The notes beneath the pieces were generated by a model, which saw nothing but the letters and a program-made list of their open reading frames with translations, did not search any database and was not told the origin of the DNA. The translations under genes were made by a program, and so were the position numbers. DNA of 64,000 bases from Sphagnum magellanicum (taxonomy: Eukaryota > Streptophyta > Sphagnopsida > Sphagnales > Sphagnaceae). Positions 11,741-23,330 of this stretch are shown here, one piece after another. Location of the stretch: contig CM038918.1 of assembly GCA_021904315.1 (NCBI GenBank), positions 6,401,349-6,465,348 on the forward strand, given 5' to 3'. Positions within the stretch are counted from its first letter, which is position 1. Every line of letters starts with the position of its first letter.

Positions 11741-11785
11741 TGTGATACCCGGATAGTATCCTGCAAGTATCTGACAGGTATCACA
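11741..11785. repeat. 45-bp palindrome P45, copy 2
   Basis: Also exactly 45 bases, beginning TGTGATACC and ending GGTATCACA (perfect 9-base outer arms). It shares the central CCTGC and the position of the inner GTATC motifs with the copy at 10929-10973. Sequence flanking the two copies is not obviously related beyond T-rich DNA on the left. Confidence 0.7.
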
Positions 11786-12149
11786 GAATTTTCTTAAACA
11801 ATTAAATCAATGAAAATCTGTCGATTTTTATGCTGTGCAAATGCCCAAATGCCCCAACCCATTACTCTACGCTTACTACTAGGAAGTTAGAGCAGCTACA
11901 CCACTGGCAGCAGAAAAATGGCATCTAAAATTACTTTAGATGAATTATTATTGCCTTTAGATAACATGGAACTGGCTTTGGACTTGTAAAATATGCACAA
12001 GAATATTGATGTTTTTTGGGGGTGAAATTTCATCAAATGTTCCATTACTAATTTTCAAAATGGCACAACAAACAATTTCTTGGGGGTTTAAAGTCACCAA
12101 ATTTCCAAATAAAATTTTCAAATATTGAATACCCACCAACATTTTCTAC

Positions 12150-12277
12150 TAAGTGCCATTGAGTATCCAAAAATATAAAAGGATACTTTTTGTTTTTTAC
12201 TCATCATTTTGTTAAGCCAAATTTGGCTAAATTGTCTTATGAATGATCACCACTCGAGTTACATAACAAAATTGGAA
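12150..12277 (-). repeat. Dispersed repeat R1, copy 2
   Basis: Reverse-oriented R1: GAGTATCCAAAAATATAAAAGGATA-like stretch, then the core AAGCCAAATTTGGCTAAA at 12214-12231, TATGAATGATCACCA, and a TTACATAACAAAATTGGA end. Non-coding. Confidence 0.72.
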
Positions 12278-12831
12278 TAAGAAAACATAGCACATGATCT
12301 TTAAAAAGCTCAATAATAGAAAATGATTGCATTTGATTTAGCTGGCCATAATGGTTGGTCCAATATGTCAGCATTTCAACAGACTCTCACTTTATATCAT
12401 CCAATTTTTCATGTTAATGGGCGGGGATGAGGAAATAATTTGCATCATATGTTGGATGTGGTAAAGATTAACAGAGGTCCAAACTCCAAACAAGGAGTGT
12501 GAATGGAGATGCTGTTGCACTTATTAGAGCAGCTGCACCCAAAATAAGGTATTTTGACGTCCAACAATAAACCTCATGGTTGCCGTACTTTTTCCCATGC
12601 CTCACCCATAAACATGAAACTGTCAGTAAGAGACTACTAATAGCAAACCACTTGGACCAATCATTAGTAGCCTAGTCGCAGTGTGTTTTTTTTGGGAGGA
12701 ATATTGGCAGTGTGGCCAAAAAAAGCCAAAAACCCCCAATGCCAATTGAAAAAAGCGCTTATTTTGGAATTTTTTTTGTAAAAGTCACCACATTTTGAGG
12801 GAAAGAAGTCATATGTTGCCATATTTAGACA
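12278..12831. other. Non-coding stretch, nothing recognised
   Basis: No open frame of note, no tandem structure. T-rich runs near 12686-12695 and 12769-12777 only. Confidence 0.5.
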
Positions 12832-12966
12832 ATGAGTTCCTATTGGTAGCCAAAACTAGGCAGCATTCTCTTAAAAACTACTTTATTGTCTGACTGACCT
12901 CTAGCCAAATTTGGCTCCTTCCTTTTGTGGATGATCGCCAGTCCACCTACTTGACAAAATTCAAAA
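12832..12966 (-). repeat. Dispersed repeat R1, copy 3
   Basis: Reverse-oriented R1: GAGTTCCTATTGGTAGCCAAAA-like start, core TAGCCAAATTTGGCT at 12902-12916, GTGGATGATCGCCA at 12928-12941, ending CTTGACAAAATTCAAAAC-like. Confidence 0.75.
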
Positions 12967-13289
12967 CAAATAAAACCCCCAAGTCAATGAGTAGGTATTA
13001 GACTCTGCTTCACCTTTAGCCAGCCAGGGAGAGCATCTTGTGAACGAATGTTGACCCAAAGCTGTCTTACTGCCTCAAATTTGCATAATATTTACTGTTC
13101 TTCATCCAAATCCTATTTTGTAGTGTGCAGGTATGAATGCTCTCTAACAACAGCTCCACATAGAAAAGCATATGTCAAGAATATTTTTTGGATGAAGTTC
13201 ATGTTTTATATATAGTGTGAAACTAAGTTTGGACTTGAAAATACACAGATGATTGATTAAGGGCTCTCCAAAAGGACCATTAGAGAAAT

Positions 13290-13400
13290 TTCGATCAACT
13301 TTTATTAGTATAAATTGGACTAATTTTGCTATTTTTTTGGAAATTTTCACCAAATTTTATAAATCACAAAATTGAAGGGGGGGGGGGGGGGGGGGGGGGG
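13290..13400 (+). repeat. Dispersed repeat R2, copy 1, with 24-base poly-G tail
   Basis: R2 is recognised by the order AAATTxxACTAATTTTGCTA, TTGGAAATTTTxxxCAAATTTT, then TCAxxAAATT and a G run. Here the G run is 13377-13400 (24 G). Two other R2 copies are at 19556-19655 (22 G) and 47966-48056 (short GGGAAAAAAAGG end). Non-coding. Confidence 0.62.
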
Positions 13401-14240
13401 TGGGAAACGTGGCTTACATCCATATATTTCAAGGTTTAGGGTTTAGACATAGAATTATTCTTTCATCCATGCTTGCTAACAATTCTGCCCTTTTTTATTT
13501 TTATATCTTTACTGTCATTCTCTGATCCTGATTCATGTGTTTCTTAGCCTTTCCATCTTGAAATCTGTTACATTTCAAAACTCTAGACAAGTAATTACTT
13601 TTATTTGTGCAATAGACTTGCAAAACAAAAAGGTGTGTAATAGTTGAAAAACTGGGGATAACCCCACACAGGAAAATAGAGTTTAATTTTTATCAAGTAA
13701 AGATTGAGCACTAAAATACAAACTAATCTACGGAAAAAAATAAATGGGTGAAATGATGAAATGTCAAATTAAAAGTTCAAATTTTAACACTCCTCCAAAG
13801 GGATTACTAATGTGTAATTAAACCAAATATGTGCCAAAATCTGCCCTTTGGCTTTTACATTCCAAATTTCCCAATATGATATTGAACAATAAGCCAGTCT
13901 CACACATGTCTTACAATGGAATAAAATCATGAATATGCATATTTATGTTAAACGTTATTTTCTTATTTTGCTTACATTTAAGCAGAAAGATGTATTCAGT
14001 GATGCCACTACACAAAAACCTATACAAATCTTTTGTAATTTGGATTTATCTCTATTTTAAAAAATTTGGGCAAACATCAAAATAAGTTTTACAAGCCAAT
14101 CCATTAGTGGGTGTTCAAGTCATTGGGCGCATGAAGAACCAATTGTAATAAATTAGTGGCACAATACCTTTGAGTGTTGTTTGTACATCTTATACTATTT
14201 ATCCATAATTGAATAGGATGACCATTTTTTGGTTTTTTTT
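13401..14240. other. Non-coding AT-rich stretch
   Basis: Nothing recognised. A GGTTTAGGGTTTAG motif at 13432-13445 resembles plant telomere repeats but occurs only once. No gene is supported. Confidence 0.5.
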
Positions 14241-14391
14241 TTCAATTTTGTGATGTAGCAAAAGTGACAATCTTCCATAAGATGAGTTAGCTAGATTTGC
14301 TACATACTAAATATGAAAGTAGAAAAAAACTAAAATCTTTCTATATTCTTGGCTACTTAATGGAACTTATAATAAAAATCTATGAAACTTG
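14241..14391 (+). repeat. Dispersed repeat R1, copy 4
   Basis: A well-preserved forward copy: TTTTGTGATGTAGCAAAAGTGACAATC-like start, CATAAGATGAGTTAGCTAG, TTTGCTACATACTAAATATGAAAGTAG-like middle, CTATATTCTTGGCTACTTAATGGAACTTAT-like end. Very similar to the copy at 45461-45630, which makes these two good seeds for a consensus. Confidence 0.82.
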
Positions 14392-15918
14392 ACTACATTT
14401 GATCTTTTTTGGGTTATTCAACCTTCCATCTTATGTCAATAATAAGTCCACCAAATGACACGTAAGTTGAATGAATGAGCATGTGGGTAGGTTGCAATTG
14501 AAAACTATGAGAACCAATGTTACATGGGTTAAGACATCTAAGAGTTGGAAAGGATGGTGGATGATATGTGGGTCATGGAAGATGGAATGTTTAAATTAAG
14601 GATCAGTAATGAATGAAAATGGAGATAGTCGAAAAACATGAAATTTAGGAAGGTAAATATCATATGATATGTGGGTCAAGGAAAATGGAAAATCCGAAAA
14701 AGCTGGATGCAAAAAAGAAATAGAAATGATGAAAATGCAGCTAGTTAAAGACAGATGGAGTTTTGAAAAGAGAAAAAATGGACAGTTATTAATATGTTGG
14801 TCAAGAAGATGGAAATTAATGCAAAATTGAGTCAATGAAAAAAGACTACGGGTCAAAATAGAACAAGCTAAGAAAGATTGAATTTAATAAATTTAAACAA
14901 CAATCCATATGGATTGGACCTTGAAAGATAAATAGAAAAATATAAATACTGAAATTTGGGGGAAATACTAATAGAAATGAGGATTTGGGAAAACAAAGTT
15001 AACAAATAAAAAGAATTCAAATGTGTGAAAAGACAAATGAATGAAAACATAGGCATGGAATGATGAAAATCGAGCGATGTATGAAAACCTTTGTCATGTG
15101 TATGTATTAATAGTTAAACTTATTCATAAATGAAGGGAAACTCAGCTGCAACAACTTAACTAAATGCATGCCCAAAAATTTGTGTTGAAGAAGACTGAGC
15201 TACATTTAACTTGTTGCACTTGTCTGGTAGTGTGTCCACAATTCATGGAGTTCTGTACCAAATCCTTCAGTTTAGATTCACCCAAACATTTATAGGTTCA
15301 AGATTGCAAATACTCTGACAGAAAATCTTCCTTATGAATTGTGCTCCAGACTCCTCCAGAGTCCACAATGTCAGTACACTCTTCCTAGGATGCTAGGTTA
15401 AAATTCATAATAAGATCCCAATCTGTTTTGCAGTCTGCTTCTTCCTGTAACATTTGTGGTTTCTTTGCTTTTTCTTTGTCCCATAGTGGTCTCTGCTGTT
15501 CTTTTATTGAGCCTTTAATACCATGTTGATTGATTGATTGAATGAATGAAAAAATAAATGAATGGATGATCCTTTCTTCATCCATTTAGGGCCTGAATGA
15601 AACGCCAAAATGAACATCATAGGGTTTAAGGTTTAATAGTTTGTTCATTTGGTGTTCCATTTAGTGTTGGTGTGGGTTTTTAGAGTTTACTCCATCTAGA
15701 CACTAAACGCCCACCAGCCCTTATACTCTTCCTGATGCAAGGGTTTAAGGTTTAGGGCTCAAAATGAGGGGATAGGGAGGGGATCCTCATTTTCAGACAC
15801 TTTTATCTTAGGGCCTTCAGCAGGAGGTAAAAGAATTGCATAACCTTTATGCCAAGAGGCACCTTATGAACTGTATTGGCCCGCCATGTAAGGTGCTATG
15901 TTTCGTTAATAAGTTTTT
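14392..15918. other. Non-coding stretch, purine-rich on the plus strand
   Basis: 14590-15080 is unusually rich in GAAAATGG/GATGAAAAT-like runs on the plus strand, which gives apparent open frames on the minus strand with repetitive Phe/Ser/Leu composition. These are not credible proteins. The rest holds nothing recognised. The word GGTTTAAGGTTTAG recurs near 15625 and 15745. Confidence 0.5.
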
Positions 15919-16205
15919 GGCAAGGTCTTTACAAGCCACTTTTGTACATCAACTAAGAAGGCCATCAAAGGAAACATAGTAGAGCAAGGGAAAAGTCTAA
16001 AAGGCCACTCGAGTGGCAAGGTCTTTACAAGCCACTTTTGTACATCAACTAAGAAGGCCATCAAAGGAAACATAGTAGAGCAAGGGAAAGTCTAAAAGGC
16101 CACTCGAGTGGCAAGGTCTTTACAAGCCACTTTTGTACATCAACTAAGAAGGCCATCAAAGGAAACATAGTAGAGCAAGGGAAAAGTCTAAAAGGCCACT
16201 CAAGT
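15919..16205. repeat. Three nearly identical 96-bp tandem units
   Basis: Units start at 15919, 16015 and 16110 with GGCAAGGTCTTTACAAGCCA. Periods are 96 and 95. The only differences seen are one missing A in the second unit (GGGAAAG against GGGAAAAG) and CTCAAGT instead of CTCGAGT at the end of the third. Such low divergence in a region of old repeats means the array arose recently or is kept uniform. No open frame runs through it. Confidence 0.95.
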
Positions 16206-17228
16206 GTTGTTTGGAAAGCTACTTACCTTGATGTACCTACAGGTAAATATGAGGGTAAATACCAATGACACCTCCTAAGCTTTCAACTACCCTTTGCCTA
16301 GTAAAATATTTTGAACTCCCAACAATTTTTACTTCATTTCACTTGGCTGTTTCTGTTAAGTTTTACTATTAACCAAGGATATGTAATTGTTTTGAGGTGG
16401 GCACATAAGAAACAACATCCGAATTTGAACTCCTTAAGAAAAAATCATCACAAACTCGGGGGAATTTTTGGGTCTTGAGTCTCGAAACTGTCATGCCAAA
16501 GACATAAGACACTCAAGCTCCAATGTCTTGTTTAGAATAAAACTTAAGGACACTCAAATGATTATAGGAAAAGCATAAATAGAATACCTTAGTACAAGAG
16601 CAGCTTTAATACTTTAATAAATTATTTAATTTTGAAGACTCTATGTCGAAAAATAGAATTCTCAAAAGCTTCTTTATTTTCCTTTGAATATTTTGGTTCT
16701 TCGAAAAAAAAAATTTGGGGGAAAATTTCAACATTCCGACAAATAATATAATTAGTGTTGAAGCTGCCAAGGTACTACAGAATCTACTCTAATGATCAAT
16801 AAATGGGAATAGCTTGTCTTCCAAGCAAAATGAAATTCCTTATAGTGGTTAGGTATTCCTTAGTGCTACCTGGGATAAGAGACCAAATGCTTAATTCTAA
16901 TTACCACAAGCATGTATGCAGAAATAACCGAGTTATCTATGTTGTAAACCCTCCAACTTTCACTCACACTAACTCGCTAGAAAGTAAAACTGCTTACTAT
17001 GAGGGTAAGTATGATAAGTAAGGAGGTAGGGAATGTATGTGATTCTTATCTAGGAAGGTAGGTAAGTAAGGTAAGACACTTGGTGGCTATGTGGATGGTT
17101 AGAACGTAGGTATCCATTGTGGTTAGCTATGGGACATGAATTCAATGAAAAAATTGTTTCTTGTCCACTCACCGTTCATCCTGCCATTGTGTCCTGGCGG
17201 GTACTAGTAATTGGTTCACTCTTACCTA

Positions 17229-17302
17229 GCATGTATATATGTGTGTGTGTATATATATATGTGTGTATATATAATATGTATGTATGTATGTATGTATGTA
17301 CT
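17229..17302. repeat. Compound TG/TA and ATGT microsatellite
   Basis: Alternating GTGTGT and TATATA blocks followed by five or more TATG units. Confidence 0.95.
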
Positions 17303-17827
17303 TCTTAAGAATATATGTTTTGTCTTTCTTTATGGATTTATATGTATGTATACTTGCTAAATCTGGGACTTGCTACTTATTGACTAGCTTGTTTTTGGCT
17401 TGTTCTATTTGCCTTATTGTTTTTCTTGCCCCATCCGTGAGAAATGCTATCGTTATGAACCACACCATCTTGTGCTCAGATTCAGGAAACGTGCATAAAA
17501 ACAAGCATTACAGTGGGGGCTTTGGGTGATGATGGGGTCAGGAAAAAAGTATGATAGTTGGAGTCAATCATGTCCCTGGGGATATATGTTTTCAAGTCCC
17601 CTAAATCATGGGTTTTTCATGGGAAGAAAAAGGCGGGGGGTGTCAATTAAAAAATGATCATATATTCGGAGCCAATTACATCACTCTGTTTCTTAGAGCA
17701 CCTTCACTAAATCCAGGATACCAGGACCACCACAAATCACGGGTCATCAGCCTTTTCAATTTTTAACTCTTGCTGTTTTCAGATGCAGTGGCAAAGGTTT
17801 GGAGGGGATGCATGACAGCCCCAAAAA

Positions 17828-17829
<2 letters not shown>

Positions 17830-17862
<33 letters not shown>
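17830..17862. repeat. (AC)n microsatellite
   Basis: About sixteen uninterrupted AC units after a run of A. Confidence 0.95.
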
Positions 17863-17865
<3 letters not shown>

Positions 17866-18308
17866 TTGTAATCTCCTCCTTTTAGGATGCTCTCTTAGGT
17901 TACAAGAGTAGAACGTAAGTCAAAAAGGATATAACATAAACTGAGGAGCTACTGGAGACATGTTGGGGGGACGTGTTGAGAACTTGGGGAACTCATGGGA
18001 AACTTGATGAGAAAACAGTGATAAAATTTCATTGGAACATCATTGGGAACCCAAAAACAAAAATTCAACACCCCCACCCTTCCCTAATGTTTTTTTTAAA
18101 ACATTTAATTTAATTTAAAATCCAGGCCCCTGGGATGCATTCTGCCCACCTCATTGATTGCAAGAAATTGTATTTTGCCTACCTGTGGCTCTTTACCAAA
18201 TTTTGGCCTAGGCTAATGGCAGCAGGGGCATGAACCATGGGGCAAAAATTTGGCTGGCATGGCAGCTGTGCCTGCCCTATAGCCTGTCTGTTTTATTGAC
18301 CTCCTAAA

Positions 18309-18396
18309 GTAAGCAAGTGAATTATTATTATTATTATTAGTAGTAGTAGTAGTAAGCAAGTGAATTATTATTATTATTATTATTAGTAAGCAAGCG
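18309..18396. repeat. Duplicated ATT/AGT microsatellite unit
   Basis: The word TAAGCAAGTGAATTATTATT occurs at 18309 and again at about 18352, with a third start (TAAGCAAGCGAATGG) at 18386. Each copy is followed by ATT and AGT triplets of different length. Confidence 0.85.
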
Positions 18397-18942
18397 AATG
18401 GCTTAAATAGCTTGAGAGGAAGGTAGTAACTAGCAACTTCTATTAGGTAGGCCTACTTACTCGCCACCTTTGGCTTAACTATAGGTGGTGAGTAAGTAGG
18501 GTCAATGTACCTAGTCTCTCTGGCCACTCACTTGACTACGGGCCATCCACCTTGTCCGGGCACGCTCTTGCACAGCCTGCTCATTGAGGTATTTGGCCTG
18601 CTGTAGTTAGCCTGTAGACCACAGCGCGGACCTGATTCGGGTAAATCCTGTGGACAAGGGCTTTACCATGCGCTAAAAACGTCCCCAGATTTTTCCCCAA
18701 TGATACATACACCCAGCGTTATAATAATATAATAAATTAATAAAGCGGCCATTTCCAAGGAAAATGTAGTTCCCCACTCCAAGGAAAATATATCGCTCCA
18801 GAAATATATGGCGGGATTAAGGCACCCTGCAACTACACTAGAAAAAACTTGCAAGGTCTTTTTTTATAAAAAATAGGCCCAATTTTATCTTTGGCTTGAA
18901 CTTTAGATCAACTTGTGAATAATTGTATTCTCCAAGTTGCTG

Positions 18943-18972
<30 letters not shown>
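18943..18972. repeat. (TA)n microsatellite
   Basis: About fifteen TA units. Confidence 0.95.
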
Positions 18973-18981
<9 letters not shown>

Positions 18982-19309
18982 AAACCAAATTCATTCTTGC
19001 ACTCGAATTACTTGCCTGACCATGTTACTGGGTTTCATAATTTCTCATGATTTTTCTTCGAACTGGCCATGAAAGTAAGTTCAGAGCCATTATATGACAA
19101 ACTGCATTTTATTTCTGAAGTCAAAGGAGAGAATAAGCGGCTCGCTCATTACGCGCATACACGCCTCCATTCAATTTAAGGGCATCTCAATTGGTGTTGT
19201 TTTTTTTTTTTTCTTCCTTGGTGAATTTTCACTAGATGTTGATATTTTGGGGTTTTGTAAATAGTCCCCAAAAAATATATAATCAATTTCTTTTCATTGC
19301 CGGACTCTT

Positions 19310-19428
19310 TATTTAAGTTCCTACAGGTTTAGCCAGAAATGTTGAAGCATGCTTTAATTATTTTACTTTCATATTATAAATCAGCTTATGGATGAATGCC
19401 ACTTTAGCTACATTACAAAACTGGAAAA
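19310..19428 (-). repeat. Dispersed repeat R1, copy 5 (partial)
   Basis: Reverse-oriented R1 remnant: ACTTTCATATTATAAAT at 19364-19380, TTATGGATGAATGCCACTTTAGCTACATTACAAAACTGGA-like end (pieces TTATGGATGAATGCCA and TAGCTACATTACAAAA). The palindromic core is eroded. Confidence 0.65.
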
Positions 19429-19555
19429 ATTAAAAATTCCAATCTCAATGTGCAGCTTTCAAATTTCCAGTTAGTAGAAGGAGGCATCAGTGATTTCTTA
19501 AAGAAAACAATTGTCCTTTTTAATGCAAATTCTGGGAAAATCTTGGAGAAATGTT

Positions 19556-19655
19556 TCCTTTTCTAGTCTAAATTTAACTAATTTTTCTAACTTTTCGGAA
19601 ATTTTTGCAAATAAAATTGTATCATGAAATCTTGGGGGGGGGGGGGGGGGGGGGG
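19556..19655 (+). repeat. Dispersed repeat R2, copy 2, with 22-base poly-G tail
   Basis: TAAATTTAACTAATTTTTCTAA, then CGGAAATTTTTGCAAATAAAA-like text, ATCATGAAATCTT and a run of 22 G at 19634-19655. Same order as the copy at 13290-13400. Confidence 0.65.
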
Positions 19656-19771
19656 AAGCCATTGGAGGCACCATTTTTCAAATTTTGTATTATACATTTT
19701 TATTGCATCAAACACACAGCTATGAAATAAAATTTGTTTTTGTTGCAATGGGTATTCCCATTTGTTCCAGA

Positions 19772-19796
19772 AAAATAAAATAAAATAAAATAAAAT
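19772..19796. repeat. (AAAAT)n microsatellite
   Basis: Five AAAAT units. Confidence 0.9.
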
Positions 19797-21949
19797 TTGA
19801 TTCCCAGATTTTCTGGAAACCTTCGATAAGCATTGTCATGGTTTGGATGGAACTAATTAAACTAATTAAAAGTATTGTAAATATCACGGCATGGGCCTCA
19901 TGTATTTTACACCTTTGTTTTCTTTAATAACTTTGACTAAAAGTTTTTAAAGATATTTTTCAAAAAAATTTGAAAAAGCTAAGAAGGCAATGTGACAAGT
20001 GGGGTGTTTTTTTTATAGATTTCTATTATTGTTCTCTAAAATATGCATGTATCATAACTTTAAGGGAGAAAATTTACCACATGCAAAAGAGTGCTCAAAA
20101 GAGGCCTTAAAATTAGATTGAAATGCGGAAGTCAACTCAATGTAGGTTACCACACCATATCACAATGGGTTTACTTAAAGAAAGAATTGAGATACTAAAT
20201 AGAATTCAAATCCTTTTGTTGCGGGTTCTTGGAACTTCCTTTCCCTTCATTATAACTAGTGTGGCCTGTGCCGTTGGCTCAAGTGTGAACCCATAACACA
20301 ATAGGGAAACTCAACATGTGAACACTGTTTTGCAATGTATGTGAACAGCCAAATATGAAAGGAAATTATGCTTGAATTGAATGGTAAGCCTTCACGTGTT
20401 ACCACGTTCTCAACTGATTTTTCCTTCCAAAACCTGGTTTTTTGGAATTTATTTGAATTTTCAGCAGCAGAAATCACTTTTAAATCAATATCCCCCACAT
20501 TCTGAATCCAAATCTTATCAAATAAATTCCATTAAATCCTGCTCATCAAGATCTTTCCAACAACACCAAAGGCACATTCCAATTCCTCCAAAATTTTCAG
20601 CTACAATTTTATTTTATTTTCAGTGAAGAAATCATTCAATATTCAAGAACTTTTGCACCACAAGTCCAAACAGCATGGAACCAAGCCAATGCACCCCTCC
20701 TCGTTGAGAGCTTTCCAAAGACACCAAGAACATGATCTGAAGCAACCCAGTTTGGTGGATCTCATAACTACAAAACAAAACAAACTACCTTCCTTCATAG
20801 ATAGATGTACCTTTCCTTCTTTCTTTCTTTTTTAAAAGCCCAAGCCAAGAAATTTTGTAGTGTATATATGGAGGCATGATATATCCATGAACATCCCTAC
20901 TAGAAAAAAAAAGAGGGATATCTTGCTCACTCCTTGAGAGTTGAAGGGATCTTATGCCTAATAATCTTAGGTCTACTTATGAGGTGTAAGATCCATCTCA
21001 CTCTTAAGGAGTAGGCATAATGTCGTGCTCCCCTCCTATTCCTTGTGACCTTCAAATGTTCAGGTTGATGATAATATACTCCTTGTGATTTATGATTGAC
21101 AAAGCCCATGGGTGGTGGGCATTCTGAAATTGCAAGGGTGGGACTTGGCTACCGCCTCATCCCATGCCCTTTATTCTGGGGATGCCGCCACACCATATGG
21201 CTTTACCCTACACTTAAATTTGAAATTAGCCCCAATGGGATGGATGATGACCAAAAACTCCTCCCCACCCTTGTATAGAGCCATTTTCACACCCTTTCAT
21301 TAAATCACAATTTCCCACTTACTTATTGTAGTATGATGACTTGTGTAATGTTACTTTATGACTTACCTACAGACATTCAAACTGGGGAATGTGCCCCATA
21401 CCACACATTTTGCCTCCACAATCTGCCTCCCAAGTACATCTCTAGGATTTTGAGGTGGGTGGGCTCTATGTAAATTCTATGACTTCACCATGTGTGCTAG
21501 TCGCTGGGGATCATGCAACCTGGTACTAGCCAATTTTCAGCCCAGGGTGTTTTTTTTTTAATTGAGAGTGCATGTGACATCATGTGCATCCACCACCTGG
21601 GCCACACCACCTATTGATGATTTTCCTATCCAATATACAAGAGTTTAGTCTTTTGCAAGGGTTTTGTTTTTAGCCAGCAATCTAAAGCCTTGCAAGCATT
21701 AAGCTTAAAAGCAAAATTGAATGTAACTTGACACTAGTAAAGATTAAAATTAACCCAAAGCTCACACATGTAGCATTTGGCACCATTATCTACTATGTGA
21801 ATAGTAGGATTGGCTGGCTATTGAGAAAATAGTTCAGTATCAACAAAGGTAGATAAGTTGTAAGAATAACCCAAAGCTCTCATTTTCACATTCATGAACA
21901 AAGTCCTTATCATTACATTAACTTTTTTTTATCTAACATGAAATGTAAT
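19797..21949. other. Non-coding stretch, nothing recognised
   Basis: Several short open frames (20381-20626, 20623-20835, 21096-21303) translate to sequences with no family I recognise and no supporting splice or coding pattern. 20925-21010 repeats a CTCCTTGAGAG/CTCTTAAGGAG theme that resembles the text at 10690-10740. No gene is supported. Confidence 0.45.
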
Positions 21950-22290
21950 CACATTTTAATAAACTTCTTTTTAATGTACCTAAGAGGTTCACTCAATTTA
22001 TCACAGGTTACTTAAGCTATTTAAGCACCTACTGAGAGGTTGCTTAGATTATGTAAACTACATAAGGGCTTATCTAGAGGGGTTTACTTAGGGGTTTCTT
22101 ATGCTACATAAGGACCTACCTAAAAGTCTAACAAGGAGCTACCTAATCTATGTAAGGACTTATTTTAAAAGTCTATTTAGGGACTACCTAAACTACCTAG
22201 GCTACTATGGGTTATTTAGGCTAGGCTAAGTTGCCTAGAAATTGTTTGGCTTACCTAGAAGCCTACCTAGGAGTTGTCTAGGCTGCACTT
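21950..22290 (+). repeat. R3 copy 1: CTAG-rich degenerate array
   Basis: Dozens of words of the type ACCTAGG, GGGCTTA, CTACATAAGG and GACTACCTAAACTACC follow one another without a fixed period. A comparable CTAG-rich array, in reverse orientation, lies at 57180-57700. Both are next to related AT-rich cores, so they look like parts of one larger repeat. Confidence 0.7.
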
Positions 22291-22308
22291 CCATTTGCAA
22301 TATTTATG

Positions 22309-22880
22309 ATGCCATGTGTGAGTCTACAATTAAACAACTAGTGACATACAATTCAATGTTCATATATTGGTTGCATGTATTGTGTTCTATTGCAGCCATG
22401 GTTCAAAGTTTTATTTAATATTTCTTCATTTGGAGATGCAAACATTCATTGTTAGTTGCACAATGTCGACTAGTTGTTATTGGCATTTGTCATGATTATA
22501 TTGGTCACAACAATACATCTTGGTTTTTGTGACTTATATTGTGATGTCATGTGTTAATTTATTATTTGATAATTAGGGACTTGTAATTGCAACATTTTCT
22601 AATAGTCATATGTATTATATTATGTTCCACCTATGTGCCAAATTTATATTTGATATTGCTTCACTTGGACATGCAACACATTCCCTATTAATCATGTAAT
22701 GGGGACTAGTCTTTGTTGCCCTTTGTCCCAATTATATTGGACACAACAACACATTTTTTGGTTTTGTAATTTTTCTAGTGATGTCATGTGTCAATCTATT
22801 ATTCGATAACTACAAACTTAAAGTTGCAACATTCATTTAACAATTACATGTATTATGTTTTGATGCACCCATGAATCATG
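22309..22880 (+). repeat. R3 copy 1: ~235-bp diverged tandem units
   Basis: GATGYCATGTGT starts units at about 22309, 22540 and 22781. Each continues with a TTATTxGATAAxTA-like stretch, TTGCAACATT, an ACATGTATTATGTT-like stretch and, in the first two, a TTATATTGGWCACAACAA-like stretch. Periods are ~231 and ~241 and units are clearly diverged. Confidence 0.75.
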
Positions 22881-23330
22881 AAATTGATTATAATCGCAAC
22901 ACCTTGTTCTCACATGGCATGCCATGTCATCGTAATGAAATATTTAAATTGTAAATAAAAAAATCAATGGTATTTTTTATCAACTAATAAATAAAATTTC
23001 ATCAAATATAATATCATGAATCATGATGTTGATTATAATCACAACATCTCATTTCCATCTAGCATGCCATGTCATCATCATGGGAGATTGAGTTGTTAGT
23101 TGCAAAGGTGAATGGTATTTTTTACTAACACATCACAACTATATATTAACAGAAATTGAAAAATAAGGGCCTATTTTACCCCAAATAATAACAAGTTACC
23201 ATATTGACTATAGTCACAAAACCATGATGTCACATAACATTTGACATTTTTGCCATTACTTAGTGATAACGTAACCAAGTAATTATAGATGTAGTTGGAA
23301 GAAACAACAATCATTTTTGGGTCCAATTTA
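22880..23330 (+). repeat. R3 copy 1: AT-rich core with repeated GCATGCCATGTCATC
   Basis: Two ~150-bp units (from about 22868 and 23018) share TGATTATAATCRCAACA, GCATGCCATGTCATC and AATGGTATTTTTTA. A third segment at 23195-23275 reads ACCATATTGACTATAGTCACAAAACCATGATG-like text. The same text in reverse is found at 56570-56830, with matches including ATAGTCACAAAACCATGATG (20 of 20) and CCAAGTAATTATA. Confidence 0.78.

Larger units (their letters stand above)
8995..12149. other. Non-coding stretch with several small inverted repeats
   Basis: No gene is supported. Small open frames (9096-9323, 9524-9760, 9940-10230 and others) have no recognisable family and unremarkable composition. The stretch is set apart by repeated occurrences of a GGGTAAAGCCCT-type motif in both orientations (9905, 9977-9999, 10784-10808, 11062-11080) and by two copies of a 45-bp palindrome, listed separately. 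An AAAT-type simple run lies near 11180-11195. Confidence 0.5.
16206..19309. other. Non-coding stretch rich in microsatellites
   Basis: No gene is supported. It holds TG/TA and ATGT runs (17229-17302), an AC run (about 17830-17862), duplicated ATT/AGT runs with GTAAGCAAGTGAATT (18309-18396), and a TA run (about 18943-18972). Short frames at 16803-17021 and 17117-17529 translate to repetitive or unrecognised peptides. Confidence 0.5.

Noticed and set aside
14596..15056. Two minus-strand frames (86 and 62 codons) rich in Phe, Ser and Ile
   Set aside because: They arise from a purine-biased plus strand with repeated GAAAATGG words; composition is not protein-like.
15919..16205. Possible CRISPR-like array
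   Set aside because: The units are contiguous 96-bp tandem copies without unique spacers, in plant nuclear DNA.
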